From Bacillota bacterium (GTDB lineage: Bacteria > Bacillota > Clostridia > Acetivibrionales > DSM-1351): a DNA stretch of 64,000 nt. Below, one piece after another: positions 53,452 through 62,939 of this stretch. The notes under the pieces were generated by a model that worked only from the letters and a program-made list of their open reading frames with translations, did not search any database and was not told where the DNA came from. The DNA lies in contig JAEZRV010000087.1 of NCBI GenBank assembly GCA_023444055.1, forward strand, positions 1 to 64,000. Reading direction: 5' to 3'. A program made the translations under genes and the position numbers. How positions within the stretch are numbered: position 1 is the stretch's first letter; the number at the start of each line of letters is the position of its first letter.

Positions 53452-54690
53452 ATGGATTTAACTAAATATGAGGTATTAATAGGGGAAATAAAGAAATACA
53501 TAGTTGATAATCTTCCTCTGAGCAAACTTGATGACAGTGAGTTAGAGGCAGAAATTGAAAAGATAGTTCAAGAGAAGACTTCAAGTCAGTATTTATCAAT
53601 AGAGGTAAAAATAGCGATATCACAGCAGATATACAGCTCAATTAGAGGATTTGGACTATTGGATTTGATAATTTCTGACGACACCATCACCGAAGTAATG
53701 ATAAATGGACCAGATAATATATTTATAGAGAAAAGCGGAAGGCTTAAAAAGCTGGACAAGAAGTTTGAAAGTCAACGACGGTTAGAGGATATTATTCAGA
53801 GAATTGTAGGGCTTGCGGGTCGTGAGGTAAATCAGTCAAATCCTATCGTAGATACAAGACTACCGGACGGATCACGTGTAAATGTTGTATTGCCCCCGAT
53901 AGCTTTATGCGGTCCAACTATAACAATCAGAAAATTCTCAAAAACACCTATGACTATTGACAAGTTGATAAAATATGGTTCAATTACGAGAGAAATAGCA
54001 GACAAGTTGGAATTACTTGTCCGGTCAAAATATAACATATTTGTTTGTGGAGGAACAGGATCAGGTAAGACAACGTTTCTAAATGCCCTCTCAAACTACA
54101 TACCAAAGGATGAAAGAGTTATCACAATCGAAGATTCTGCCGAATTACAGATTGCTAACGTTGAGAATTTGGTTAATTTGGAAACAAGAAAGGCAAATGC
54201 ATCTGGTTCTGGTGAAATCACTATAAGAGATCTTATAAAATCATCGCTTCGTATGCGTCCTGAACGTATTGTTGTTGGAGAAGTCCGTGGTGGAGAAGCT
54301 CTAGATATGCTTCAGGCGATGAACACAGGTCATGACGGCTCGCTTTCTACAGGACATGCAAATTCAACACAAGATATGTTAAGCAGACTTGAAACAATGG
54401 TATTACAAGGTGCTGATGGATTGCCTTTAGAAGCAGTCAGGCAGCAAATTGCTTCTGCTCTTGATATAATTATTCATCTTTCAAGGCTGAGAGACCACTC
54501 TAGAAAGACAATGGAAATAACAGAAGTGATTGGATATGAAAATGGAAAAATTATATTAAACCCTATATATGTTTTCGAGGAAGACGAAAATAGTACACTC
54601 GAGAAAGTGTCTGGAGGACTAAAGCGCACTAAAAATAAATTTACAAATGATTTTAAGCTAAAACTAACTGGAATTAAAACTGAGATATGA
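53452..54690 (+). CDS. tadA: TadA/CpaF secretion ATPase
   Basis: This is the hexameric ATPase that powers Flp pilus assembly. The 412-residue protein has an N-terminal helical domain and the CpaF region TEVMINGPDNIFIEK. Walker A is GGTGSGKTT (about residues 200-208), followed by an Asp box with TIEDSAEL. Walker B RPERIVVGEVRGGEA and the His box TGHDGSLSTGHANS complete it. All nucleotide-binding motifs are intact, in contrast to TadZ. It lies 24 bp after tadZ and 9 bp before the tadB-like gene. Confidence 0.95.
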   Translation: MDLTKYEVLIGEIKKYIVDNLPLSKLDDSELEAEIEKIVQEKTSSQYLSIEVKIAISQQIYSSIRGFGLLDLIISDDTITEVMINGPDNIFIEKSGRLKKLDKKFESQRRLEDIIQRIVGLAGREVNQSNPIVDTRLPDGSRVNVVLPPIALCGPTITIRKFSKTPMTIDKLIKYGSITREIADKLELLVRSKYNIFVCGGTGSGKTTFLNALSNYIPKDERVITIEDSAELQIANVENLVNLETRKANASGSGEITIRDLIKSSLRMRPERIVVGEVRGGEALDMLQAMNTGHDGSLSTGHANSTQDMLSRLETMVLQGADGLPLEAVRQQIASALDIIIHLSRLRDHSRKTMEITEVIGYENGKIILNPIYVFEEDENSTLEKVSGGLKRTKNKFTNDFKLKLTGIKTEI

Positions 54691-54699
54691 GGTGATAAG

Positions 54700-55569
54700 A
54701 TGGGGATATTTATAACAAAGAAAAAGGCTGTAGAAGAAAAGGAACCAGAGTTTTTCTTATCGGCAACAAACATTCCGACTATAAATTACAAAGTTTATTA
54801 TATGAAGCCTTTGGAGAAAATAATGTATTTTCTTCTTGCTTTCGCTACAGGCGCTGCAATAGGGTATTTGTTTTATGGTGGAATAGGTAAGGATGAGTTT
54901 GGACAAGCAACAGAATTAACACTGGCATTAAATATAATTATACCAACAATAGTTGGTATCTTAGCCGTAAAGCTCTATTTGCCGATACGTGTCGAACAGA
55001 TAAAAAATAAAAGAATAAAGAACCTAAAGAATCAGTTTAGAGATATGCTTGAGGCTTTGACAACATCATTAGGAGCAGGTAAGAATATCAATGACTCCTT
55101 TTTGGGAGTATACGAGGATATGCTGGTGCAGTACCCTGAGGATGCTTACATAGTAAAGGAAATAGAAATAATAAACTCTGGTGTTCAGAATAATGTTGCG
55201 ATAGAAGAGATTTTGCTTGATTTTGGTAATAGAAGTGGAATTGACGATATCATGAGCTTTGCTAATGTTTTTAACATCAGCTATCGCAAGGGTGGAAATA
55301 TAAAGGATGTTATTCGAAACACATATATTATACTCAGTGACAAAATGGAGATAAGTGAAGATATAGAAACAATAGTATCTTCTAATAAGATGGAACAAAC
55401 TATTATGATTTTTATGCCAATAGCTTTGATAGCTATAATCAAGCTTATGAGTCCAGAGTTTGCCGCAAAATTCGTAAGTACTACTGGAATTATTGCAACT
55501 ACAATTGCTATAGGGATGTTTATACTATCATATTTTGTGGGACGAGAAATATTAAATATAAAACTATAG
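54700..55569 (+). CDS. tadB: TadB-like inner-membrane platform protein
   Basis: The 289-residue protein has two N-terminal membrane segments (about 46-65 and 80-100), a T2SF/GspF cytoplasmic domain (RDMLEALTTSLGAGKNINDSF, MSFANVFNISYRKGGNI) and two C-terminal membrane segments. With the tadC product it forms the platform on which TadA acts. GAGGTG precedes the ATG. Confidence 0.88.
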   Translation: MGIFITKKKAVEEKEPEFFLSATNIPTINYKVYYMKPLEKIMYFLLAFATGAAIGYLFYGGIGKDEFGQATELTLALNIIIPTIVGILAVKLYLPIRVEQIKNKRIKNLKNQFRDMLEALTTSLGAGKNINDSFLGVYEDMLVQYPEDAYIVKEIEIINSGVQNNVAIEEILLDFGNRSGIDDIMSFANVFNISYRKGGNIKDVIRNTYIILSDKMEISEDIETIVSSNKMEQTIMIFMPIALIAIIKLMSPEFAAKFVSTTGIIATTIAIGMFILSYFVGREILNIKL

Positions 55570-55581
55570 GGGGGAAATTCG

Positions 55582-56454
55582 TTGTACCTTTCAATATCTA
55601 ATATTGCCATAATGACAATTGGAACTGTAGCTTTACTGATTTGGATGGTTTTCTTCATAAAGGGAAACAAATATGCTTCTATGTTTGACAGTCTGATTGA
55701 AAAGGATTATCCACTAAAAGAAATATATGGAGTAGGCTATGCTGTTCTTGAAACCTTTGGGTATTCATATAAATCAAAGTCTGACCGAAAGCTAAGACAT
55801 GAAATAGAAATCTTATATGGAGATAAGTATGCAGAGTTTTATCTCAGAGTGATACATGCTCAGGAGCTGACAATTGCGATGACACTTTTTGTGCTAGCTT
55901 TTGTATTTTATGGTATCTCCGCTGAAATATCTGCACTTTTTGTAATAATTATGTTTTCAGCTCTGAGTTACTATTACTTTGGAACAGTAACCCAAAAAAA
56001 GATTATGAAACGTTCTGAGGAAATGCTTAGAGACTTTTCAGAGGTAGTGTCAAAGCTAGCGCTACTTACAAATGCAGGGATGATACTTAGAGAGGCATGG
56101 GAGAACATTGCAATGGGCGGTAAAGGCACATTTTATCAGGAAATGCAGAGATCTGTTGAGCAGATGAACAATGGTGTAGCTGATGTTGATGCAATTCATG
56201 AGTTTGGTATCAGATGCATAATACCTGAGATTAAAAAGCTGACATCAACGCTTATTCAAGGTATGACGAAGGGAAATAGTGAATTGTCGGCTATATTGCA
56301 AGAACAAAGCAAGGAAGTATGGGCTGCCAAAAAGCAGAATGTAAAAAGACAGGGTGAGAAGGCAGCAAGCAAGCTGATGCTCCCAATGTGCATTATGTTT
56401 ATTGGTATATTGATCATGATTATAGTACCAATATTTACCAATATGGGTATTTAA
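55582..56454 (+). CDS. tadC: TadC-like inner-membrane platform protein
   Basis: This second GspF-family platform protein (290 residues) has an N-terminal membrane segment, two central ones and a C-terminal one. The T2SF domain carries LRDFSEVVSKLALLTNAGM and WENIAMGGKG. Translation starts at TTG, 6 nt after GGGGGG. It lies 12 bp after the tadB-like gene. Confidence 0.88.
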   Translation: MYLSISNIAIMTIGTVALLIWMVFFIKGNKYASMFDSLIEKDYPLKEIYGVGYAVLETFGYSYKSKSDRKLRHEIEILYGDKYAEFYLRVIHAQELTIAMTLFVLAFVFYGISAEISALFVIIMFSALSYYYFGTVTQKKIMKRSEEMLRDFSEVVSKLALLTNAGMILREAWENIAMGGKGTFYQEMQRSVEQMNNGVADVDAIHEFGIRCIIPEIKKLTSTLIQGMTKGNSELSAILQEQSKEVWAAKKQNVKRQGEKAASKLMLPMCIMFIGILIMIIVPIFTNMGI

Positions 56455-56491
56455 TATTAAAATTAAAGTATTTCAGAAGGGGGTGACATTA

Positions 56492-56704
56492 ATGATTAAT
56501 CAATTAAAATGTATAGGAACATATGCAAAGGCAAAGCTCGGAAAGTTTATCTCCGACGAAAAAGGAGATGTTAATGTTGTATCAATAGTAGTATTAATTG
56601 GTATTGCGGTACTATTAGCAATACTATTTAAGGATAAGATTACTGGTCTTCTTAATACTTTATTTGGCGCAATTAACAATTCTGCAACTAACGCTATACA
56701 ATAG
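56492..56704 (+). CDS. flp: Flp1-type pilin
   Basis: The 70-residue protein is the presumed major pilin. A basic leader ends near SDEKGDVNVV and is followed by one long hydrophobic helix (VSIVVLIGIAVLLAILF) and a short polar tail. The Glu at +5 usual for classical Flp is missing, which matches the Flp1-like clostridial group. GGGGGTG precedes the ATG at 56492. A perfect 28-bp palindrome follows the stop codon. No prepilin peptidase gene is in the window. Confidence 0.85.
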   Translation: MINQLKCIGTYAKAKLGKFISDEKGDVNVVSIVVLIGIAVLLAILFKDKITGLLNTLFGAINNSATNAIQ

Positions 56705-56720
56705 TAGTGAAATCCAAGTA

Positions 56721-56748
56721 ATTGGAGCAAGCCATGGCTTGCTCCAAT
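56721..56748. terminator. 28-bp perfect palindrome after flp
   Basis: ATTGGAGCAAGCC joined to its complement forms a fully symmetrical hairpin with no T-run. It lies 17 nt after the pilin stop codon. It may stabilise pilin mRNA or partly terminate transcription so that pilin is made in excess of the downstream products. Confidence 0.6.
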
Positions 56749-56795
56749 GCACAAACTTGAATAATGTAATAATTTTGAATAACCGAGGTATTAAT

Positions 56796-57458
56796 ATGAA
56801 ATTTTTAAGAAATAAAAATATAAATACATTTAAGGATCAAAAAGGCGTTGTTATTATTGAGGCTACAATCGTCTTTCCTGTTATGTTTTTTGTTTTATTC
56901 TTTTTAATATATTTTGGAAATGTATTTTATGAGAAATCACAGATAGATTCATTTGTTACAGAATATGCTATCTTAGGTTCACAGTATTGCTCTGATCCAT
57001 TGTTGTCACAAATTAAAGCTAACAATGGAGTTGTGCCCGACGAAATAGACGTCCAGCCCTACAGATATCTTTTTGGTGGTATGTCGGATATTGAAAAATC
57101 AATAGCAGACGGGCTTACAAATAGCATAAATGGTGAGAGTAGTTTTTTTAAAAACATGCAACCGGTTATTAAAACCACTGGCGGGAAAATTGCTTCATTT
57201 AATAACTATGTATTATACTCAACATTTTCTGTTGATGTTAAGTATCAAATAACGTTTCCAATTAGATTTTTGGGTGAAAACACACCCAAAGTAATAACGG
57301 CTAGTTCAAGAGCAGAGATACCAATAGGTGATTGCGCCGAGTTTATCAGAAACACGGATATGGCTATAGATTTTATAGAAGACACAATTGTAGGAGAAAA
57401 AATAGCAGGTGTCTTCGGCAAAATTAATTCATTTATAGAGGAATTCGCTGGAAAGTAA
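56796..57458 (+). CDS. tadE: TadE-like pseudopilin
   Basis: The 220-residue protein has the TadE signature, a basic leader followed by QKGVVIIEATIVFPVMFFVL with Glu at +5 of the mature end. A long extracellular domain follows. TadE-like proteins are minor pilins cut by the prepilin peptidase. The start at 56796 follows GAGGT; the upstream frame through the palindrome is not coding. It is part of the tad operon. Confidence 0.82.
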   Translation: MKFLRNKNINTFKDQKGVVIIEATIVFPVMFFVLFFLIYFGNVFYEKSQIDSFVTEYAILGSQYCSDPLLSQIKANNGVVPDEIDVQPYRYLFGGMSDIEKSIADGLTNSINGESSFFKNMQPVIKTTGGKIASFNNYVLYSTFSVDVKYQITFPIRFLGENTPKVITASSRAEIPIGDCAEFIRNTDMAIDFIEDTIVGEKIAGVFGKINSFIEEFAGK

Positions 57459-57526
57459 AATTGTAAAGATTATAAAAATTAAAAATATTGAAAATAAAGT
57501 AAAATTAAGTGGGTGAGTCATTAAAT

Positions 57527-60500
57527 ATGAAATTTGTTGAGAAAACAAAAGGAGCTATTTCAATATTCCTTGTTATTATACTGGTTCCTATGCTGACAGT
57601 ATCTTCATTATTTGTTGATGCTAGTAGGGTGAAACTATCAACAGCAGTTATGAGTTCGGCAGGAGACCTCACAATGAATACTGCTCTGACAAACTATGAC
57701 ACAGTATTAAAGGATATGTACGGGCTTTTTGCAACAGCACAGGACAAAGAAGATTTATTTGCAAAGCTTGAAGACTATTATCGCACATGTATTGTATCGT
57801 CAGGAATTAGTGGAACAGCTGCAGATTCCTACGTTTCAGAATTGATGGCTTCACTAGGAATGGTCTCCGAGGGTGATTCCTCAGATTTGCTGAATATGCA
57901 GCTGACCGATTTTTCTACAAAAGAAATTCCTAATGCAAATTTGGCTAATGCTACGATAGTAAAAAGCCAGATTGTAAACTTTATGAAGTATCGTTCTCCA
58001 ATAAATACAGGACTAAGTTTTATAAATTCACTGAAGAGTTTTTCATCACTCAGCAAAGAAACAGAGCTGGTTGAGAAGAGAAAAGAGTATTATGAAGAGC
58101 AAAAAGGTGTCATGGAGGATTGCAAGAAGGCATGGGAATTTATTAATGAATACAACAAATGTGAAATAGCTAAAGGCGATACATATTTGGAGGACTTTAC
58201 AAAAAAAATTAACAACGAATATGGAGTAGACTACAAGGATATTACTAGGAAGATAATCAAGGATTTATATAATACGCAATCCTATGTAAGTAATGCTGCA
58301 TACTATTCTAGCGTAGAATTATTTCAAGGCAATCAGGCAGGGTCATTTAAGACACATAATTTTTATGGTGATGCAACGCCTGCTGCAGTAGATTCTAGGA
58401 TAACGAGTTTTAACAATGCTGTGAATAAAGTTAAAGCTGCAAGAGATAAACTGAACAATGAGATGAGTTATCCTACTGGAGCATATGATTTACAATATCT
58501 GGCGCAGCTTAATAGAAAGGGACTTTATAGAGATTATGCATCTGCAATGTCGGACTTAAATTACCGTTACCAACATGTTATTTATTCCATAGATAACGAA
58601 ATGGTCCCAAATCCAGACTATGGTAAAGATGATGAAGAAGATGATGAAGAAGATGATGATGAACCAGAATTTGTGCCACGAGACCCAAAGCGAGATACAT
58701 CAAGCTATGACTCGGCTTTCACGTCGTTGAAAGACGAATTCATGAGTAAGAATGATAAAATTGATGAAATTGCCTCAGATATAGAATCTAAAAAGCTGAC
58801 TTATATATTTGATACAGATAAAAAGATTATTACAATGTATGAAGAATATAGGGATTTCAAAAAGGATTTAACCAATGCAAAAAGTAATTTGGATCAATCC
58901 TTGACATATTTAAATGAAGTACATGAAGCCGCAAAAGAAGGCGGAGCACTTGACCAAAAAAAGGACAGTTGGAAAACTACAACACAAGCTGGTGAATTAC
59001 AAAACAGCGCTCTAGCAAAACAGGATTCAGCTGAAATAAAAGATCTCTCATCTTTTTTGAAGGCTGATGAGGTTAAAAAGCTCATAGATAGATTAACAAA
59101 TATCTCCAAACATCTGGGTGAAATTCTTACTGAGTTAGAAAAGTATACATTTTATGGCAAGAAAGTATCACAGATACAATGCTATGAAGGCTACTCATCG
59201 CTTTATAATATACTGAAGGATAAAATAGGAGATAGCGCTCTTAAAAAAGTGCCAATAGTTGAAACCGCTTTAAATAACCAGATTAATGACTGGCTAAATG
59301 GTAAGTCGGTACAAGGTTATTCTGGTGATAGCTGGATAAAAGGTAACATAGATACTAGCTGGATTGATGATACAGGTACCGAACCAAAGCTTATAAAAAA
59401 TAAATTGAATTTTTACACCTTCCTATTTACGCACTTCAATCTCGGAGATGAAAATTCTACAGAACTAAAGAAGGAGGACAAAGCGAAGGGCGAGGATTTA
59501 CTTGATAAAATAGAGTCAAAGTCGGAAGATGGTGCAACTAGCAAGGCAGAAGAGGCTAAAAAACCAAATATTGAGCAGACAAACGAGATAAAAGATAAGG
59601 CAGAGTTACCCTCCGCAGGTAAAAATTCATCAACGCCTAGCGGTAGCGTAGAAACAAAAGACGATGCGGTTAAAAATACAAAATCATCTCTTTCAAGTAT
59701 GTTTTTTAATCTTGGTGAACAGATCAAAAGCATGGCCGTTACACTAAGAGATGATATTTACATATCAGATTATGTTATGAGTATGTTAAGCTACGACACC
59801 ATTGAGAATGAGTACAAGTATGATGCTAAAAAAAGTGGAAAAAGTGTGGATTCATCAAATCTTCAGCTGATGACACTAACAAAAAATCCAATAAACAAGG
59901 AAAATAATTTTGCGTATGGCAAAGAAGTAGAGTATATAATATATGGTGGTTCGAATAAAGACAATATAATAAAGTCATATGGCTCTATATTTGGAATACG
60001 TCTAGGATTCAATTTAGTTTATGCCTTTATGGATTCGTCTATTAGGGATGGAGCACTCGCAATAGCTACACCAATATCTGCCGCAACTCTGGGAGTAATA
60101 CCAGTGCCTCTCATACAGGCTGCTATTATTATTGGGTTGGCGGTTTGTGAGTCGGCATTGGATATTTACGATCTTAGAGAAGGAAAGCCTGTTCCTTTAT
60201 TTAAGAATAAGGACACTTGGAGGCTGAGCTTTACAGGAATGGTGAATGTGGTAAAGGATACATCAAAGGAGCTTATATCACAAGCAGCAAATTATGCTAT
60301 TGACAAGGCGACTGATAAGCTTGGAGAGTTTCTGGATAAAACAGATAAAGAGTTAGCGGAAATGACGAGTGAAAAGAAAGAAGAACTTATTCTTGAAGTT
60401 AAAAGTTCATTTGACACAATGATTGAACGCCATGCAAATATGGCTATACAAAAGCTGACTACTTTGGCTAATAACGCAATTGAGGAAGCAAAGCTTGAAA

Positions 60501-61237
60501 TAGCAAACTTTGACAAGGTTCAGTATGTACGGGATGGACTTGACAAGTGGCTTGCAGAGGAAGGTGCAAGTGTAGATACTGCCAACGACTTAAGTTATAT
60601 AGCCAAGCAGGAGGCTGTTAATGTAATAAAGGCAAAATATATACCTACGATATTGGAGGCAATTGAAGCTGCATCAGATACAGCCAAAGGAGAGGTGGCA
60701 GATTTAGGGGCTGCACTTCAGGATGAAATAGAATATATTAGAGAAAATATTACTAACCAAATTAAAAAATCCTGCGATAAAATTTCATCATATCGTGAAC
60801 AAATGGTGACCAGTGTTAGAGAGTCAATAGCAGGTGGAGCAAAAAAGTTGAAGGATACAATAAATCAAAAGCTGGATGGGGCATTCGGAAATACAGCGAG
60901 TACTGCAGTAACAGGTTCTAAAGACACCACAGGTATGGCATCACTGCTATCGTTCCAGTACAGCGACTATATGAGACTTTTTGTAGTTATTGGACTACTG
61001 ATTAATCAAGACGCGATACTGCTGAGAACGGCTGATGTCATACAGTGCAATATGCAGCATCAAAAGAAGGAAGATGCATATCGTCTTAAAAAATCGGTGA
61101 CCTATGTGGAGACCACTGCCACAGTACAGGTTAAGCCACTATTACTGGCACTCCCATTGTTTGCCAAAGTAGAATCAAATCCAAAGGATAATTCTAGATG
61201 GTATACTATTGAATATGAAGGAATAAAAGGATACTAA
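57527..61237 (+). CDS. Large TadG-like/DUF5702-like envelope protein
   Basis: The 1236-residue protein begins with a prepilin-like hydrophobic helix (KGAISIFLVIILVPMLTVSSLFVDASR). Long coiled, lysine/glutamate-rich segments follow, together with an acidic patch DDEEDDEEDDDEPEF near residue 370. It has a hydrophobic stretch near residues 830-880 and an internal coiled region near 900-1130. Related clostridial tad loci carry a protein of this kind, annotated DUF5702. A TadG-like anchoring role is inferred, but no VWA MIDAS motif is visible. Confidence 0.7.
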   Translation: MKFVEKTKGAISIFLVIILVPMLTVSSLFVDASRVKLSTAVMSSAGDLTMNTALTNYDTVLKDMYGLFATAQDKEDLFAKLEDYYRTCIVSSGISGTAADSYVSELMASLGMVSEGDSSDLLNMQLTDFSTKEIPNANLANATIVKSQIVNFMKYRSPINTGLSFINSLKSFSSLSKETELVEKRKEYYEEQKGVMEDCKKAWEFINEYNKCEIAKGDTYLEDFTKKINNEYGVDYKDITRKIIKDLYNTQSYVSNAAYYSSVELFQGNQAGSFKTHNFYGDATPAAVDSRITSFNNAVNKVKAARDKLNNEMSYPTGAYDLQYLAQLNRKGLYRDYASAMSDLNYRYQHVIYSIDNEMVPNPDYGKDDEEDDEEDDDEPEFVPRDPKRDTSSYDSAFTSLKDEFMSKNDKIDEIASDIESKKLTYIFDTDKKIITMYEEYRDFKKDLTNAKSNLDQSLTYLNEVHEAAKEGGALDQKKDSWKTTTQAGELQNSALAKQDSAEIKDLSSFLKADEVKKLIDRLTNISKHLGEILTELEKYTFYGKKVSQIQCYEGYSSLYNILKDKIGDSALKKVPIVETALNNQINDWLNGKSVQGYSGDSWIKGNIDTSWIDDTGTEPKLIKNKLNFYTFLFTHFNLGDENSTELKKEDKAKGEDLLDKIESKSEDGATSKAEEAKKPNIEQTNEIKDKAELPSAGKNSSTPSGSVETKDDAVKNTKSSLSSMFFNLGEQIKSMAVTLRDDIYISDYVMSMLSYDTIENEYKYDAKKSGKSVDSSNLQLMTLTKNPINKENNFAYGKEVEYIIYGGSNKDNIIKSYGSIFGIRLGFNLVYAFMDSSIRDGALAIATPISAATLGVIPVPLIQAAIIIGLAVCESALDIYDLREGKPVPLFKNKDTWRLSFTGMVNVVKDTSKELISQAANYAIDKATDKLGEFLDKTDKELAEMTSEKKEELILEVKSSFDTMIERHANMAIQKLTTLANNAIEEAKLEIANFDKVQYVRDGLDKWLAEEGASVDTANDLSYIAKQEAVNVIKAKYIPTILEAIEAASDTAKGEVADLGAALQDEIEYIRENITNQIKKSCDKISSYREQMVTSVRESIAGGAKKLKDTINQKLDGAFGNTASTAVTGSKDTTGMASLLSFQYSDYMRLFVVIGLLINQDAILLRTADVIQCNMQHQKKEDAYRLKKSVTYVETTATVQVKPLLLALPLFAKVESNPKDNSRWYTIEYEGIKGY

Positions 61238-61257
61238 GAGAGGGGAATAACAAAATC

Positions 61258-61923
61258 ATGAAAAAGAAAATTATCATTTTAGCAGCGGCATTAATGCTGT
61301 CAAGTCTTACAGCTTGTGGGGAAGGAGGGGATAAGCCAGTAGACACGACACAGGCAGTAACTACAAGCAGTACAATTCAGTCATCTGAATCCACAGCGAC
61401 ACAAAGCTCTGAAAACAACAAGAGCGAAAATAATTCGGTTGAACTTCCGCTTACAAGTAAATTCCCACTGGCTAAAGTTTATATTGATGGACCGAACTAC
61501 CAAATTATTGAAAATGGATCTACAAAATTATATAACGTAGGTGGTAGTCGCTTTATTGCATTAACATCGGACGATGGAGCTAAAGTTAACAAGCCTAGCG
61601 AAATTTTGGATACATACCTTGAAGATTTTAAAATGGGAGTCGAAACAAATTGTAATGGATCGCGACCTGTAAAGTTCAACATTAAGGAAAGTAAGGAAAT
61701 AAAAATAAGTGATATTGATTTTTACAGATTTCAAGGAGACTTGGTTGTTAATAACACAGTTGAAGACAAAAACTGCTATGCAGTAGGCTATACGTTTATT
61801 AGAAATAATATACCATTTCAGGTAGTAGGTGTAGTAGTATCTGATGAACAGAAGCAAGAAGAAATAGATGAGATAACAACATATGTAGATGCTATGGTAA
61901 AAACTATAAGAGATAAAAGGTAG
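61258..61923 (+). CDS. Predicted lipoprotein in the tad locus
   Basis: The 221-residue protein has a lipoprotein signal peptide with lipobox LTAC (cysteine near residue 20). A Ser/Thr/Glu-rich linker of about 45 residues precedes a compact beta/alpha domain. The gene follows the TadG-like gene after 20 bp with GAGAGGGG as ribosome binding site, so it is probably in the same operon. It could be an assembly factor analogous to TadD, but no TPR is present; the function is unknown. Confidence 0.75.
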   Translation: MKKKIIILAAALMLSSLTACGEGGDKPVDTTQAVTTSSTIQSSESTATQSSENNKSENNSVELPLTSKFPLAKVYIDGPNYQIIENGSTKLYNVGGSRFIALTSDDGAKVNKPSEILDTYLEDFKMGVETNCNGSRPVKFNIKESKEIKISDIDFYRFQGDLVVNNTVEDKNCYAVGYTFIRNNIPFQVVGVVVSDEQKQEEIDEITTYVDAMVKTIRDKR

Positions 61924-62051
61924 TACGAAGAATTAAAATTACTAAAAATAGCATATTAATATCTAATAATATTTAACAACATATATGAGTGTTTAAATAT
62001 TTATGGTTTAAATACTATTATTAAAAATTACTGAATAGGAGAGATTTGAAA

Positions 62052-62780
62052 ATGAAAAAAACGACATTAGTTAAAAGAGTAGGAATTGTTGCATTGGTTA
62101 CGGTTATGTCAGCTTCTACAGTGTTTGCAGCGACAACGGCATTAAAAAAAGTTACAGGTTATGAAAACCCAAACATTAAGGTAACAGTTGACGGGGTGCC
62201 AACAGACATCAAAGACTCAGCTGGAAAAGTTGTTAGCCCCGTTAACATAAATGGCTCTAATTATATACCTTTAAAATCCATAAGTGATATAACAGGGAAA
62301 AGTGTAACTTTTGACAGTAAGACTAGTACAGTTGTAATAGGTACCAAGAATGTACCTAATTGGGTTAAAGGATTTCCTAAATATAGTGGGGATATTGGAA
62401 AAATCACCAATAAAGAGTTTTTAGAATATACATACGGTGAAACTTCACTAAATCAATTTAAGGGTTTAATAATGACAGGTGATGAAGATTCAGTTGGAAA
62501 AATAAAAGTTAAAGATACATTTTCTTTTTATTTAGTAGCTACGGCTACTAAAGATTCAGGTGAAAGGGACAAAAGAATTGTACAAATATCAGATAAGAAC
62601 AATAAAATATTAGCTCAAATAAGTTATGCAAATGGCGAGTTTGATAAACCACAATATATAGAGTTGGATGAGCTTGGTGAAAATGAATTAACTATAAAAA
62701 TTGGAAAATCTGCTATAGACTTTAGCTCTATAAACTGCATAATCATAGACCCAATAACAATGGTAGATATAAACAATTAA
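62052..62780 (+). CDS. Secreted protein with copper amine oxidase-N-like stalk domain
   Basis: The protein has a signal peptide (residues 1-27, ending VFAA). Residues about 40-100 resemble the copper amine oxidase N-terminal (stalk) domain common in clostridial envelope proteins (VTVDGVP, INGSNYIPLKSISDITGKSVTFDSKTSTVVIG). The C-terminal 130 residues are beta-rich (NPCW1-like jelly-roll) and unassigned. The start at 62052 follows AGGAGAG. It sits between tad lipoprotein and a second TadE-like gene, with a terminator after it. Its link to pili is positional only. Confidence 0.78.
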   Translation: MKKTTLVKRVGIVALVTVMSASTVFAATTALKKVTGYENPNIKVTVDGVPTDIKDSAGKVVSPVNINGSNYIPLKSISDITGKSVTFDSKTSTVVIGTKNVPNWVKGFPKYSGDIGKITNKEFLEYTYGETSLNQFKGLIMTGDEDSVGKIKVKDTFSFYLVATATKDSGERDKRIVQISDKNNKILAQISYANGEFDKPQYIELDELGENELTIKIGKSAIDFSSINCIIIDPITMVDINN

Positions 62781-62792
62781 TTATAGCTTAGA

Positions 62793-62822
62793 CTCTTAAT
62801 AATTGCTAACGATTATTAAGAG
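62793..62822 (+). terminator. Terminator-like hairpin within the tad locus
   Basis: CTCTTAATAAT (62793-62803) and ATTATTAAGAG (62812-62822) form a perfect 11-bp stem with an 8-nt loop, shortly after the stalk-domain gene. There is no T-run, so some readthrough into the next gene is likely. Confidence 0.55.
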
Positions 62823-62939
62823 CCTGCTGGTGTAATTAATAAACAAATAATTACAAATTTTGCAGATGCTATGATATAGATGATAAATAAATGTACCTAA
62901 GGGTACAATTAAACAGCATAACAATGGGGGTTAGAGGTA

